Part shown: positions 35,185 through 44,500 of the stretch, piece after piece
How the letters are laid out: each line of letters begins with the position of its first letter
Numbering within the stretch: the stretch's first letter is position 1
Assembly (NCBI GenBank): GCA_963836265.1
Contig: CAWIIO010000001.1
Coordinates: 124,001 to 188,000, forward strand
DNA: 64,000 bases
Direction of reading: 5' to 3'
DNA from: CAIWHR01 sp963836265
GTDB taxonomy: Bacteria > Pseudomonadota > Gammaproteobacteria > Burkholderiales > Casimicrobiaceae
The notes under the pieces: generated by a model
Told to the model about the DNA's origin: nothing
Seen by the model: the letters and a program-made list of their open reading frames with translations, nothing else
The model's database searches: none
Made by a program: the position numbers and the translations under genes

Positions 35185-35955
35185 TCAGATGCCGGCGAAC
35201 CACTGGTAGCCCTGGTCCTCCCAGTAGCCGCCGTTGCCGCCTGCGATGTGGGCAAAGCTCGCGACGACCTCGAGGCGCATCACGTACTTCGCATGCTTGT
35301 AGCCCAGCTGCCGCTCGACGCGCAAGCGGACCGGTGCGCCGTTCTTGACCGGCAACGGCGTGTCGTTCAACTCGTAGGCGAGAATCGTCTGCGGATGAAA
35401 AGCGTCCTCGAAGTCGATGCTCTCGTAGTAGAGGTCGGTGCCGTCCTCCGTCATCGGATCGGCGCAGTGGAAGACGACGTAGCGCGCTTCGGGCTTCGGC
35501 CGTGCGGCTTCGAGCAACGCGGAGAGCTTCGCTCCCTTCCATTTGCCGATCGCGCTCCAGCCTTCGACGCAGTCGTGGCGCGTGATCTGCGTGCGACTCG
35601 GCAGCGCTTTCAGCTCGGCGAGAGAAAGGCTCGCTGGGTGCTCGACGAGCCCGCCGATCGCGAGGCGATAGTCGGCGAACCCGTTCGCCATCAGCGCGCG
35701 ATAGCCGTCGCTGTCGGGCTCCGCCGTCCCGTTGCTGCGAAACGTGGGCGAGAGGTCGGCCGCGGGGAACTCCTGCGCCATCGACTTGCGTGACGTGAGG
35801 AGATGCGCGGCGCCCTCGCTCGCGGTCTCGCCGGCGCCGAGGATCTTCGGGAACCAGGCGGTCTGCGACAGCCGCTCGCACCCCGCGAGCGTCAGTGCGC
35901 CGAAGGCCGCAAGCGCGCGGAAAAATGCGCGGCGCGGCGGGTTGATCGTCTTCAT
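35185..35955 (-). CDS. Molybdopterin-dependent oxidoreductase (YedY/MsrP-like, sulfite-oxidase fold)
   Basis: A 256-residue exported enzyme. The N-terminus has a twin-Arg-like RRAFFRAL and a Cys in LAGC (residue 26), so it may be Tat-exported and/or a lipoprotein. The molybdenum-ligand Cys is Cys129 in RHDCVEGWSAIGKWKG; further family blocks are YYESIDFEDAFHPQTILAYELN and LPVKNGAPVRLRVERQLGYKHAKYV split over two strands. It partners with the cytochrome b gene starting 6 bases upstream. Methionine-sulfoxide repair is the role of MsrP; this divergent member may use another substrate. Confidence 0.88.
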   Translation of the reverse strand: MKTINPPRRAFFRALAAFGALTLAGCERLSQTAWFPKILGAGETASEGAAHLLTSRKSMAQEFPAADLSPTFRSNGTAEPDSDGYRALMANGFADYRLAIGGLVEHPASLSLAELKALPSRTQITRHDCVEGWSAIGKWKGAKLSALLEAARPKPEARYVVFHCADPMTEDGTDLYYESIDFEDAFHPQTILAYELNDTPLPVKNGAPVRLRVERQLGYKHAKYVMRLEVVASFAHIAGGNGGYWEDQGYQWFAGI

Positions 35956-35961
35956 GGCCCG

Positions 35962-36810
35962 TTACTCCCGCACGCGATAGCGCCCGGTGATCATCGAGCG
36001 CAGGTGATTCCACGGACCCGAAACGATCACCTCGAACACGTGGACCAGCACGAATCCCACCAGCAGCCACGCGGCGATGAAATGAATCGTCCGTGCCGAC
36101 TGGCGGCCGCCGAAGAGGTCGACCCAGCCGGGCCAGACCGTATCCGCCCACGGCGACATCGCGAGGCCCATCAGCACGACGAGCGGCGCCAGCGCGAAGA
36201 TCACGCCAACGTACGCAAGCTTCTGCAGCACGTTGTAGCGTTTCGCCGCTTCGCCAGCCGGATGCCGGAAGCGCAGATGGTCGCGGATCGATTGGCCGAT
36301 CGAGCGGAGGTCATTGCGGTCCGGGGCGAGATCGCGCGCGAGATGGCGCGACACAATCGACCATGCGACGTACGCGATGCCGTTGACCACCAGCACCCAC
36401 GCGAAGAAGAAATGCCAGGACCGCGCCATCGACAGCCATCGGTTGTCGGGGATGGTTGCCCACCACGGAAAGCTCCGCCGCATGACGCCGCCCTCGCGGG
36501 CCTGCGATACGCCGAGCACGCCGGTCGTGTCGAACTCGCGGCCAAGCACGCGCGTGACGCCCCGGGCGTCGCCGCTGGGATTCACTCGGGCGCCGATCGC
36601 GAAGATCGGCCCGGCGCCCGTGTAGGACGACTTGCCCCAGTAAAGCGCGGAATGGGCGTCGAAGATGTTGAGGCCGCTCATCAGCAGGATCGTCATCGCG
36701 ACGACGTTGATCCAGTGCATGAGGCGAACCGCCAGCGCATGGCGGTAGTACAGGGCACGCCGGGGGCTGGCGGAAGCGGCGCCGGCGGGGGTCACGGCAT
36801 GGCTCGGCAA
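35962..36810 (-). CDS. Cytochrome b561-type membrane subunit
   Basis: A 282-residue membrane protein with four to five hydrophobic helices. Haem-ligand His candidates lie in RLMHWINVVAMTILLMSG, SWHFFFAWVLVVNG and IHFIAAWLLVGFVLVHVFE. It resembles the b-type cytochrome of formate dehydrogenase or hydrogenase rather than the classic MsrQ. With the molybdoenzyme 6 bases downstream it probably passes electrons from the quinone pool to the periplasm (or the reverse). Confidence 0.88.
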   Translation of the reverse strand: MPSHAVTPAGAASASPRRALYYRHALAVRLMHWINVVAMTILLMSGLNIFDAHSALYWGKSSYTGAGPIFAIGARVNPSGDARGVTRVLGREFDTTGVLGVSQAREGGVMRRSFPWWATIPDNRWLSMARSWHFFFAWVLVVNGIAYVAWSIVSRHLARDLAPDRNDLRSIGQSIRDHLRFRHPAGEAAKRYNVLQKLAYVGVIFALAPLVVLMGLAMSPWADTVWPGWVDLFGGRQSARTIHFIAAWLLVGFVLVHVFEVIVSGPWNHLRSMITGRYRVRE

Positions 36811-36862
36811 GGCATCACTCCGTTCGGGCGATTCGCTTTGGTCGCAGCTCGGGAAACGTAGC

Positions 36863-38068
36863 TTACGCCCGCTTGAGCTCGGTCGCGCGCCGTCCGTAGC
36901 GGAGGAGCCCGATCCACGCGATCAGCGTGAAAGCCGCGCCGGCATAGAAAGTCTCCGGCGGTCCGAACGCCTGCCACAGCCAACCGGCGAGGGCACTCGC
37001 GAAAAGCAGCGCAACGCCGCTGACGAGATTGAAGACGCCGTAGGCGCTCCCGCGCAAGTCCGGCGGCGCCGCGGCGGCGACGAGGGCGGCGAGCAATCCC
37101 TGCGTCAGGCCCATGTGCAGTCCCCACAACCCGGCACCGGCGAGGACGACCGTCGGGCTCGCGGCCATTGCGAGCACGAGGTCCGCGGCGAAGAGCGCGA
37201 TGAGCCCCCCCGACAGCAGTCGTGTGCCGTGGCCCCGATCGGCGGCTGCCCCCGCCGGATAGGACACGACCGCATAGACGAGCGACATCGCCACCATCAC
37301 CCACGGCGCGGACCCGATCTCGAATCCTACGTTTCGCGCGCGGAGGATCAGGAACGCTTCGGAAAATCGCGCGAGCGTGAACACCGCCGCGATCGCGACG
37401 ACGATCCAGTAGTCGCCGGGAAGCCGCTTTGCGTCGGACCAATGCAATCGCTGCTTTGGTGCGTCCGCCGCGCTCGGTCCCGACGTTTCCGACACGCCGA
37501 AGACAAGGAGCGCGACGGCGGCGAACGCGGGAATCACGGCGACCCAGAACGCGCTTCGAAAGTCGTCGGCGAGCCACGCCATGGCGCCGATCGCGAGCAA
37601 CGGCCCCCCGAAGCCGCCGACGGTGTCGAGCGCCTGGCGCAATCCGAAGCTCGCCCCACGGACTTCGGTCGGGGTCAGATCGGCGATCAACGCATCGCGC
37701 GGCGCGCCGCGAATCCCCTTGCCGATGCGATCGGCGAAGCGCGCCGCCATGATCCAGCCGATCGTCGAAGCGAGCGGGAAGACGAGCTTGGTCAACGCGG
37801 CCAGTCCGTAGCCCGCCACCGTCAGCGGCTTCCGGCGCCGGAAAAGATCGGAGAGCACGCCCGAAAATACCTTGACGATCAGCGCCGTCGACTCGGCGAC
37901 GCCCTCGATGATGCCAATGGTCAGGGTGCTCGCGCCGAGGCCGACGGCGAGGTACAAAGGCAGCAGCGAATGGATCAGCTCCGACGAGAGGTCCATGCAC
38001 AGGCTCACGAGCCCGAGCACCCAAACGCCGCGCGGAATGCCGGCGAGGCCAGACTCGTTTCTGTCCAA
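36863..38068 (-). CDS. Major facilitator superfamily transporter
   Basis: A 401-residue transporter with about 12 membrane segments. MFS motif A-like sequences are GVLSDLFRRRKPL and FADRIGKGIRGAPRDALIADL; the second half has GAAADRGHGTRLL. The most likely start is TTG at 38068 (LDRNESG), just before the first conserved block (VWVLGLVSLCMDLSSELIHSLLPLYL); no ATG occurs near, and the frame upstream runs into the preceding gene. It resembles Bcr/drug or sugar efflux types; substrate unknown. It follows the phosphoesterase gene by 41 bases. Confidence 0.85.
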   Translation of the reverse strand: MDRNESGLAGIPRGVWVLGLVSLCMDLSSELIHSLLPLYLAVGLGASTLTIGIIEGVAESTALIVKVFSGVLSDLFRRRKPLTVAGYGLAALTKLVFPLASTIGWIMAARFADRIGKGIRGAPRDALIADLTPTEVRGASFGLRQALDTVGGFGGPLLAIGAMAWLADDFRSAFWVAVIPAFAAVALLVFGVSETSGPSAADAPKQRLHWSDAKRLPGDYWIVVAIAAVFTLARFSEAFLILRARNVGFEIGSAPWVMVAMSLVYAVVSYPAGAAADRGHGTRLLSGGLIALFAADLVLAMAASPTVVLAGAGLWGLHMGLTQGLLAALVAAAAPPDLRGSAYGVFNLVSGVALLFASALAGWLWQAFGPPETFYAGAAFTLIAWIGLLRYGRRATELKRA

Positions 38069-38109
38069 TGTCGATGGGCCGGCGGCGGACCGGGCGTCTC
38101 GTTCTCGGT

Positions 38110-39606
38110 TCACCGCGCGAGATCGAGCGCCGCGGTCAGGTCGCCGACATTGCCGCGAACGCCCGGAAGCGGATCGAGCCCGAAGCGCAGCGTGATCAGC
38201 TTGAGGATCGACGTCGTGTCGTACGGCGTGTGGTCGATGTAACCGCTTTTTGCAAGCGGGGAGACGATGATTGCCGGGATGCGGGTGCCCGGGCCCCAGC
38301 GGTCGCCCGCGGGCGGCGCCACGTGGTCCCAGAAGCCGCCGTTCTCGTCGTAGGTGACGACGATGACGGTCGAATCCCACAGCGGGCTCGCCTTGATCTT
38401 CGCCACCAGGCTCGCGATGTGCGTGTCGCCCGACAGCACGTCGGTGTAGCCCGGATGCTCGTTGAGGCTCCCTTGCGGCTTGTAGAAAACGACCTGCGGC
38501 AGATCGCCCTTTTCGATCGCCGCGGTGAGGTCGGTGTAATCCTTGAGATGGCGCGCGCGATCCGCGGTTCCCGGCGCGAAGCGGGCAAAGTAGTTAAACG
38601 GCTGGTGATGCGCCTGGAAGTTGATCGCTCCCTTTTCCCGGTTGTAGATGACCGTTCGTTTTGCTTCCGGCGGCTGCGTGCCGTCCTTCAGCGCCGCGTA
38701 CCATCCCCCCGCGTACCAGGCCCACGTGATGCCTTTCGCCGACAGCGTGTCGCCGATCGTCTTTTCCGTTTGCGGCGGCAGCGTGTAGCGAGCCGGGCCC
38801 GCGAACCGCGGATCGGCGTCCTTCGCGGGCGGCACTCCCGACGGCTGGTACGGCGGCTGCGTCGTGTTGACCGAATAGCCATCCGGCGTGAATTCGCCGT
38901 CGAAGACGACGAGCTCGCCGTCGAGCGCGGACGGCGGCGATTCCGGCTTGCGCTTGAGCCAGCCGCGCGCGTCGACCTGCGCACGCAGGCTCGCGGGCGC
39001 GTTGAGATCGCGCGGCGTGCACGCGCAGACGAGCCAGAGGTGATTGAGATAGGAACCGCCGTACGCCGCCATGAAAAAATGATCGGCGAGGACATAATCC
39101 TTCGCCCACGGCCACATGGGCAGCTTCGACCCGTCATAGAACGCCATTGTGTAGCCGCCCGCGTCGGAAACCGCCGCGAAGCGATCGTTGCGGCCGCCAT
39201 CGATCTGCTCGTAGTTCTGGTAGAACTTGTGGATCGGGCTTCGCACCTGCTGCGAAAGCGGCAGGTTGAGCGGCGGTCCGTCGAGCTTGAACGGCCGATT
39301 CGGCATCCGGTAGGGAAACGCGGGATCCGGCGTCTTGCCCTTCCATGCCGGCGGCAGCTCCGGCAGCGGCGCGCCGTCGCGATCGACTTGCGTGTCTTGC
39401 GCGGGTGCGAGGTTCGCGAGGCCGTCGGCGCCGGGAAACAATCCGTACAGATGATCGAAGCTGCGGTTCTCCGCGTAGACGACGACGATGTGCTGGATCC
39501 TGTCGAGTCCCGCCCGAGGAGAGGTTGCAGGCGGTGCCGCACAACTTCCGACCAGCAGCAGCAACAAGGTCGCGATGGCGCGCATTCCCGTCGAGCGTGT
39601 GTTCAT
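38110..39606 (-). CDS. Exported phosphoesterase (AcpA / phospholipase C family)
   Basis: A 498-residue hydrolase. Strong GGAGG before the ATG at 39606. Signal with possible lipobox (VGSC). Alkaline-phosphatase-like core: IQHIVVVYAENRSFDHLYG (nucleophile region), PALAKSGYIDHTPYDTTSILKLI-type ending near 38200, and metal-binding TVIVVTYDENGGFWDHVAPP. It probably releases phosphate from phosphoesters in the periplasm or at the surface. Similar proteins range from acid phosphatase to phospholipase C; the exact substrate is open. Confidence 0.9.
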   Translation of the reverse strand: MNTRSTGMRAIATLLLLLVGSCAAPPATSPRAGLDRIQHIVVVYAENRSFDHLYGLFPGADGLANLAPAQDTQVDRDGAPLPELPPAWKGKTPDPAFPYRMPNRPFKLDGPPLNLPLSQQVRSPIHKFYQNYEQIDGGRNDRFAAVSDAGGYTMAFYDGSKLPMWPWAKDYVLADHFFMAAYGGSYLNHLWLVCACTPRDLNAPASLRAQVDARGWLKRKPESPPSALDGELVVFDGEFTPDGYSVNTTQPPYQPSGVPPAKDADPRFAGPARYTLPPQTEKTIGDTLSAKGITWAWYAGGWYAALKDGTQPPEAKRTVIYNREKGAINFQAHHQPFNYFARFAPGTADRARHLKDYTDLTAAIEKGDLPQVVFYKPQGSLNEHPGYTDVLSGDTHIASLVAKIKASPLWDSTVIVVTYDENGGFWDHVAPPAGDRWGPGTRIPAIIVSPLAKSGYIDHTPYDTTSILKLITLRFGLDPLPGVRGNVGDLTAALDLAR

Positions 39607-39634
39607 TGCAGCCTCCTTGCTTCCCTTCGCCCTT

Positions 39635-41320
39635 TCAGGAGAGCGTGACGGTCGCGCGCACGACGCCCGCCTTCTCGTGTCGCGCGGCCAGTTCGATCCG
39701 CTCGCCCTTCTTCGCACGCACGATCCATTCGACCTTGACGCGATCGTCGGTGAGGTTGTAGTCGGGCCAGAACGAGACGCCGGTGTGCTTGTACGCCTTG
39801 CCCTCGAGCTGGCCCAGCATTTCCCGCCGCTTGCCGTGCAGCAGTCGCGCACCCGCGGGCAACCCGATCTCGGCGATGACGCCGCGCACGACCTTGCGCT
39901 CCAGCGCGCGCTTCGACACGTAACTCGGCAGCCATCCCGTGTTCTGCACGACGAGGCGCACGCGCCAGCTGTCTCCGCTCAGGGCATCGGCTGCGGCGGC
40001 GACCAGCTCCATCTTCGGCGAGGTCAGCGCCTGCCACAGGATCCACTTCGGGAAGCGGGCGAGCTCGCGCTCGAGAAACTGCGGCGGCGGATTCGAGAAC
40101 GCGTGGAAGCGGTTCCAGCCGCCGAGCTCGATCTTGCCGAGTTGCGGGTGGTCGAACGGCTTCCACGCGACGTGCGCGACGCCGCCGAGCCGGTCGCGAT
40201 TCCACGCATAGAGCTTCAAGTCGTCGTCGGGCGGATGGTCGCGGAACCAGTCGATGTAAAGATATTTCTCGATGCCCGCTTCGCGCATCGGGCTCCAGAT
40301 CTCGACCACCCACGTGTACATCCCGAGGTGCTCGTAGAGCCAGTCGAAGGTGCCGGCAATCACCGACTTCGGGTGGTAGCGGAACTCGTGGTAGACGGAG
40401 ATCGCCGGATAGCCGGTCAGCTCGTGCCCCTTCTCGCCGACTTTCTTGTAGAACCATAGGTCCTCGGCATGCATCTCGTCGTCGGGCGAGTGCTCGAAGG
40501 GACGCAGCAACACGCCGCTCCACGTATGGAACGTCGTCGCACCGGTGATGTTCGGATGCGACGCGATGAACGCGACGATCGCGCGGACCTCGGGCTCGGA
40601 CGCGGGGTACGGCCCGGCACCCAGCTGCTCGAACTCCTGCCGCCAGCTCGCCGGAAAGTTGCGGTTGAGGTCGAGCCCCTGCTTCGGCTTCTTCTGGCGC
40701 AGCGTATAGCCGTCCCAGTCCTCGACGGTGCCCTCGGGCAGCACGCGGTAATACGTCCCGCCGGTCTCGATCGGATCGCGGCGGATCATCAGGCCGGGCT
40801 GCTGTGGATGATCCTTCCACAGCCCATTCGGATCGCGAAGGCGCATCTGCAGGATCCGCCCATCGCCGTCGATATCCTCGACAGTCAGCCCTTCGATCTC
40901 CTCCTCGTCGTACGGATACGGGCGCGTGCTGGAACGGACCCATTTCGGCGTGTCCGCAAGCGCCCATTCGGCGCCGTCCGGATTGATTCGCGGGCAAATG
41001 TAGAACGCGCGGGTGTCGAGCGCGCGCGTCACGTCGGCATCCTGCCCGTACCCCGTCACCAGCATGTGCAGGAAATACAGGCTGGCCGCCGACCCCGCGA
41101 CCTCGGTCGCGTGGATGTTGCCGTCGATCCAGAACGCCGGCTTCTCCGCGGCGGGACCGGTGGCCGTATTGGTGACGGCGACGACCCAGATGTCGCGCCC
41201 CTCGTAGCTCTTGCCGATGGATTCGACCGCGACCAGCTGCGGGTGCTCGGAGGCGAAAGCCTGGAGGAGCGAGCTCAAATCGGCGTAGCGGTAGAAGCGG
41301 TCGAAGGCGATAGCGGGCAT
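39635..41320 (-). CDS. M14-family zinc carboxypeptidase
   Basis: A 561-residue peptidase. Zinc ligands: His70 and Glu73 in GNIHATEVAG, and His in TFHTWSGVLLRP; the catalytic Glu is in WVVEIWSP. The substrate-binding region is GLDLNRNFPASW. The C-terminal ~150 residues form a beta-rich extra domain (VRLVVQNTGWLPSYVSKRAL). No signal peptide is seen at the chosen start (MPAIAFDRF), which fits homologues; the upstream extension is unlikely. It lies 28 bases before the phosphoesterase gene on the same strand. Confidence 0.9.
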   Translation of the reverse strand: MPAIAFDRFYRYADLSSLLQAFASEHPQLVAVESIGKSYEGRDIWVVAVTNTATGPAAEKPAFWIDGNIHATEVAGSAASLYFLHMLVTGYGQDADVTRALDTRAFYICPRINPDGAEWALADTPKWVRSSTRPYPYDEEEIEGLTVEDIDGDGRILQMRLRDPNGLWKDHPQQPGLMIRRDPIETGGTYYRVLPEGTVEDWDGYTLRQKKPKQGLDLNRNFPASWRQEFEQLGAGPYPASEPEVRAIVAFIASHPNITGATTFHTWSGVLLRPFEHSPDDEMHAEDLWFYKKVGEKGHELTGYPAISVYHEFRYHPKSVIAGTFDWLYEHLGMYTWVVEIWSPMREAGIEKYLYIDWFRDHPPDDDLKLYAWNRDRLGGVAHVAWKPFDHPQLGKIELGGWNRFHAFSNPPPQFLERELARFPKWILWQALTSPKMELVAAAADALSGDSWRVRLVVQNTGWLPSYVSKRALERKVVRGVIAEIGLPAGARLLHGKRREMLGQLEGKAYKHTGVSFWPDYNLTDDRVKVEWIVRAKKGERIELAARHEKAGVVRATVTLS

Positions 41321-41466
41321 TGCGGACTTTTCGTGTTGGCGCCGGGCGGGAAAAGGCGGAGCGGAAGGCCGGCATCTTACCGCGCCGGGCACTCCCACCC
41401 GTAAATGGCATTCCATGCCCTTGATTCAATGATGGAAATCGGCGGGCGCTCGCCATGCCTCGACAA

Positions 41467-41488
41467 GTACCGTATATTTGTACGGTAT
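41467..41488. promoter_or_regulatory. Putative LexA operator before dnaE2 (GTACCG-N10-CGGTAT)
   Basis: The same arms and the same 10-base spacing as the palindrome before lexA, with one terminal mismatch; the A/T-rich centre is also similar. It ends 53 bases before the dnaE2 start. Two occurrences, both at SOS genes, strongly suggest that this is the LexA box of the organism. Confidence 0.7.
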
Positions 41489-41541
41489 CGACATAATTGC
41501 TTCCGCGGTGGTTCGAACCCGGCTTTGCACAACCGAACGCC

Positions 41542-44500
41542 ATGCTCCCCGCCTACGCCGAGCTGCATTGCCTGTCGAATTTTTCCTTCCTGCGCGGCGC
41601 CTCGCACCCGGAAGAGCTGGTCGAGCGCGCGGCGGCGCTGGGCTATGCCGCGCTCGCCATTACCGACGAATGCTCGGTCTCGGGCGCGGTTCGCGCGCAT
41701 CTTGCGGCGCAGGAAGCGCGATTGCCGCTCGTCATCGGCAGCGAATTCACGCTCGTCGACGGCATGACGCTCGTGCTGCTCGCGACCGATCGCGCGAGCT
41801 ACGGCAATCTCACGCAGCTGATCACCCGCGGCAGGCGACAGGCGAAGAAAGGGACGTATGCGCTCTCGCGCGACGATGTTGCGGCCTTCGCGGAAGGATT
41901 GCTCGCGCTGTGGAAAATAGGGGCGGAGGCGATTTTTCCGTCGCGCCGGCCTCATTGCGCGGACGACCGCGAAAAGTCGTCTCTGACCCTACTTTCCGCG
42001 CGCTGGGTCGCCGCGACCTTCCCCGGCCGGGCGTGGATCGCCGTCGAGCTCTTCGCCCGCGCCGGCGACCGGGTGCGGCTCGCGCGCTACGCCACGTTGT
42101 CCAAGGCAAGCGGGCTGCCGCAGGTCGCCGCCGGCGATGTCCACATGCACGTCCGCGTGAGGCGCGCGCTGCAGGACACGCTCGCCGCGATTCGCCTCGC
42201 GAAGCCGCTCTCCGAATGCGGCTACGCGCTCCATCCCAACGGCGAGCGCCATCTGCGCTCGCGGGCGCGGCTCGCGACGATCTATCCGCCGCAGTTGCTC
42301 GCCGAGACGGTTGCCGTCGCGCAGCGCTGCACGTTTTCGCTCGCCGAGCTGCGCTACGAGTATCCGGAGGAACTCGTCCCGCCGGGCGAGACGCCGGCGT
42401 CGTACTTGCGCAAGTTGATGGCGGAAGGACTTGCGCGGCGCTATGGCGACGGCGTTCCCGCGGAGGTCCGCGAGCTGATCGAGCACGAGCTCGCGCTGAT
42501 CGCCGAGCTCAAATACGAGCCCTACTTCCTCACGGTTCACGACATCGTGGCATTCGCGCGATCGAAGAACATCCTTTGCCAGGGCCGCGGCTCGGCGGCA
42601 AACTCGGCGGTCTGCTACGCGCTCGGCATCACCGAGGTCGATCCGTCGCGGATGTCGATGCTGTTCGAGCGTTTCATCAGCAGGGAACGGAACGAGCCGC
42701 CCGACATCGACGTCGACTTCGAGCACCAGCGGCGCGAGGACGTCATGCAATACGTCTACGCCAAGTACGGCCGCGACCGCGCCGCACTCGCCGCGACGCT
42801 CATCACCTATCGGCCGAAGAGCGCGGTGCGCGACGTCGGCAAGGCGCTGGGGCTCGACCTCGCGCAGGTCGATCGCCTGGCCGGCGTGTTCGCGTGGTGG
42901 GACGGCCGCGAAGTCGGGGAGCAGCGCATCCGCGAAGCGGGCTTCGCGCCCGACAACCCGGTCATCGTGCGGCTCGTCGCGCTCACGAACGAGCTGATAG
43001 GCTTCCCGCGCCACCTCTCGCAGCACGTCGGCGGCTTCGTCATCACCCGCGATCTGCTGGAGCGGATGGTGCCGGTCGAGAACGCCGCGATGGCGGAGCG
43101 CACGGTGCTCCAGTGGGACAAGGACGATCTCGATGCGCTTGGGCTGCTCAAGGTCGACTGCCTCGCGCTCGGGATGCTCTCGGCGATCCGCCGCTGCCTC
43201 GAGATGGTGTCGCGGTGGCGCGGCGCGTCGCTGACGATGCAGGACATTCCTCCCGAGGACCCGGAGGTCTATGCGATGTGCCAGCGCGCCGACACTATCG
43301 GCGTGTTCCAGATCGAGTCGCGCGCGCAACAGTCGATGCTGCCGCGGTTGAAGCCCGCGTGCTTCTACGATCTCGTCATCGAGGTCGCGATCGTCCGCCC
43401 GGGCCCGATCCAGGGTGGGATGGTGCACCCGTATCTCAAGCGGCGGCAGGGATTGGAACCGATCACCTATCCGAGCGACGCGGTGAAAGGCGTGCTTGAA
43501 CGCACGCTCGGCGTGCCGATCTTCCAGGAGCAGGTGATGCAGCTCGCGATCGTCGCCGCCGGCTTCACGCCGGGCGAAGCCGACCGCCTGCGCCGCTCGA
43601 TGGCCGCGTGGCGGAGAAAGGGCGGGCTCGATAAATTCGAGCGGCGGCTGATCGACGGCATGAGCGCGCGCGGGCTCTCCGAGGCGTTCGCGCGGCAGAT
43701 CTACCAGCAGATCCTGGGCTTCGGCGAATACGGCTTTCCGGAATCGCACTCCGCGAGCTTCGCGTTGCTCGTCTACGTGTCGGCGTGGCTCAAGCGCTAC
43801 GCGCCCGCCGCGTTTTGCGGCGCGCTTTTGAACTCGCTGCCGATGGGCTTCTACGGCCCGTCGCAGCTCGTGCAGGATGCGCGGCGGCACGGCGTCGAAG
43901 TACGACCGGTCGACGTCACGGTGAGCGAGTGGGACTGCACGCTGGAAGCGGCAACCGACGCAACGACCCTGGGCCCCCGCCTCCGCGGGGGCGACGACTT
44001 TCGCTGGAACTGTCATTCCCGCGAACGCGGGAACCCAGAGACTTTTCCTTCCAATCGCCCCACTCCTTCGGCCGACAGCCAAGGCACGAATGCCCCGATG
44101 CTGCGCCTTGGTCTGCGGATGATCGCCGGGCTCTCCGAAGCCGGCGCGCAGCGGATCGTCGAAGCACGCCGCGCGCGGCCCTTCGACAGCGTCCCCGACC
44201 TCGCGCTTCGTGCGGCCCTCGACCAGCGCGACCTGAGCTGCCTCGCCGAAGCCGACGCGCTTGCGACGCTCGCCGGCCATCGTCACGACGCGGCGTGGGA
44301 TGTCGCCGGCGTCGAGCGCTTGCCGCCGCTCTTCGCGGGCGGAACGTTCGACGAAGCCGAGCCCGCCCTGCCGGCGCCGACCGAGGGCCAGGACATCGTC
44401 GCCGATTATCGGGCGCTCTCGCTCACGCTTCGCCGCCATCCGCTCTCGCTCTTGCGCGAACAGCTCCGCCGCCGCCGATTGCTGACGGCAGCCGAAATCG

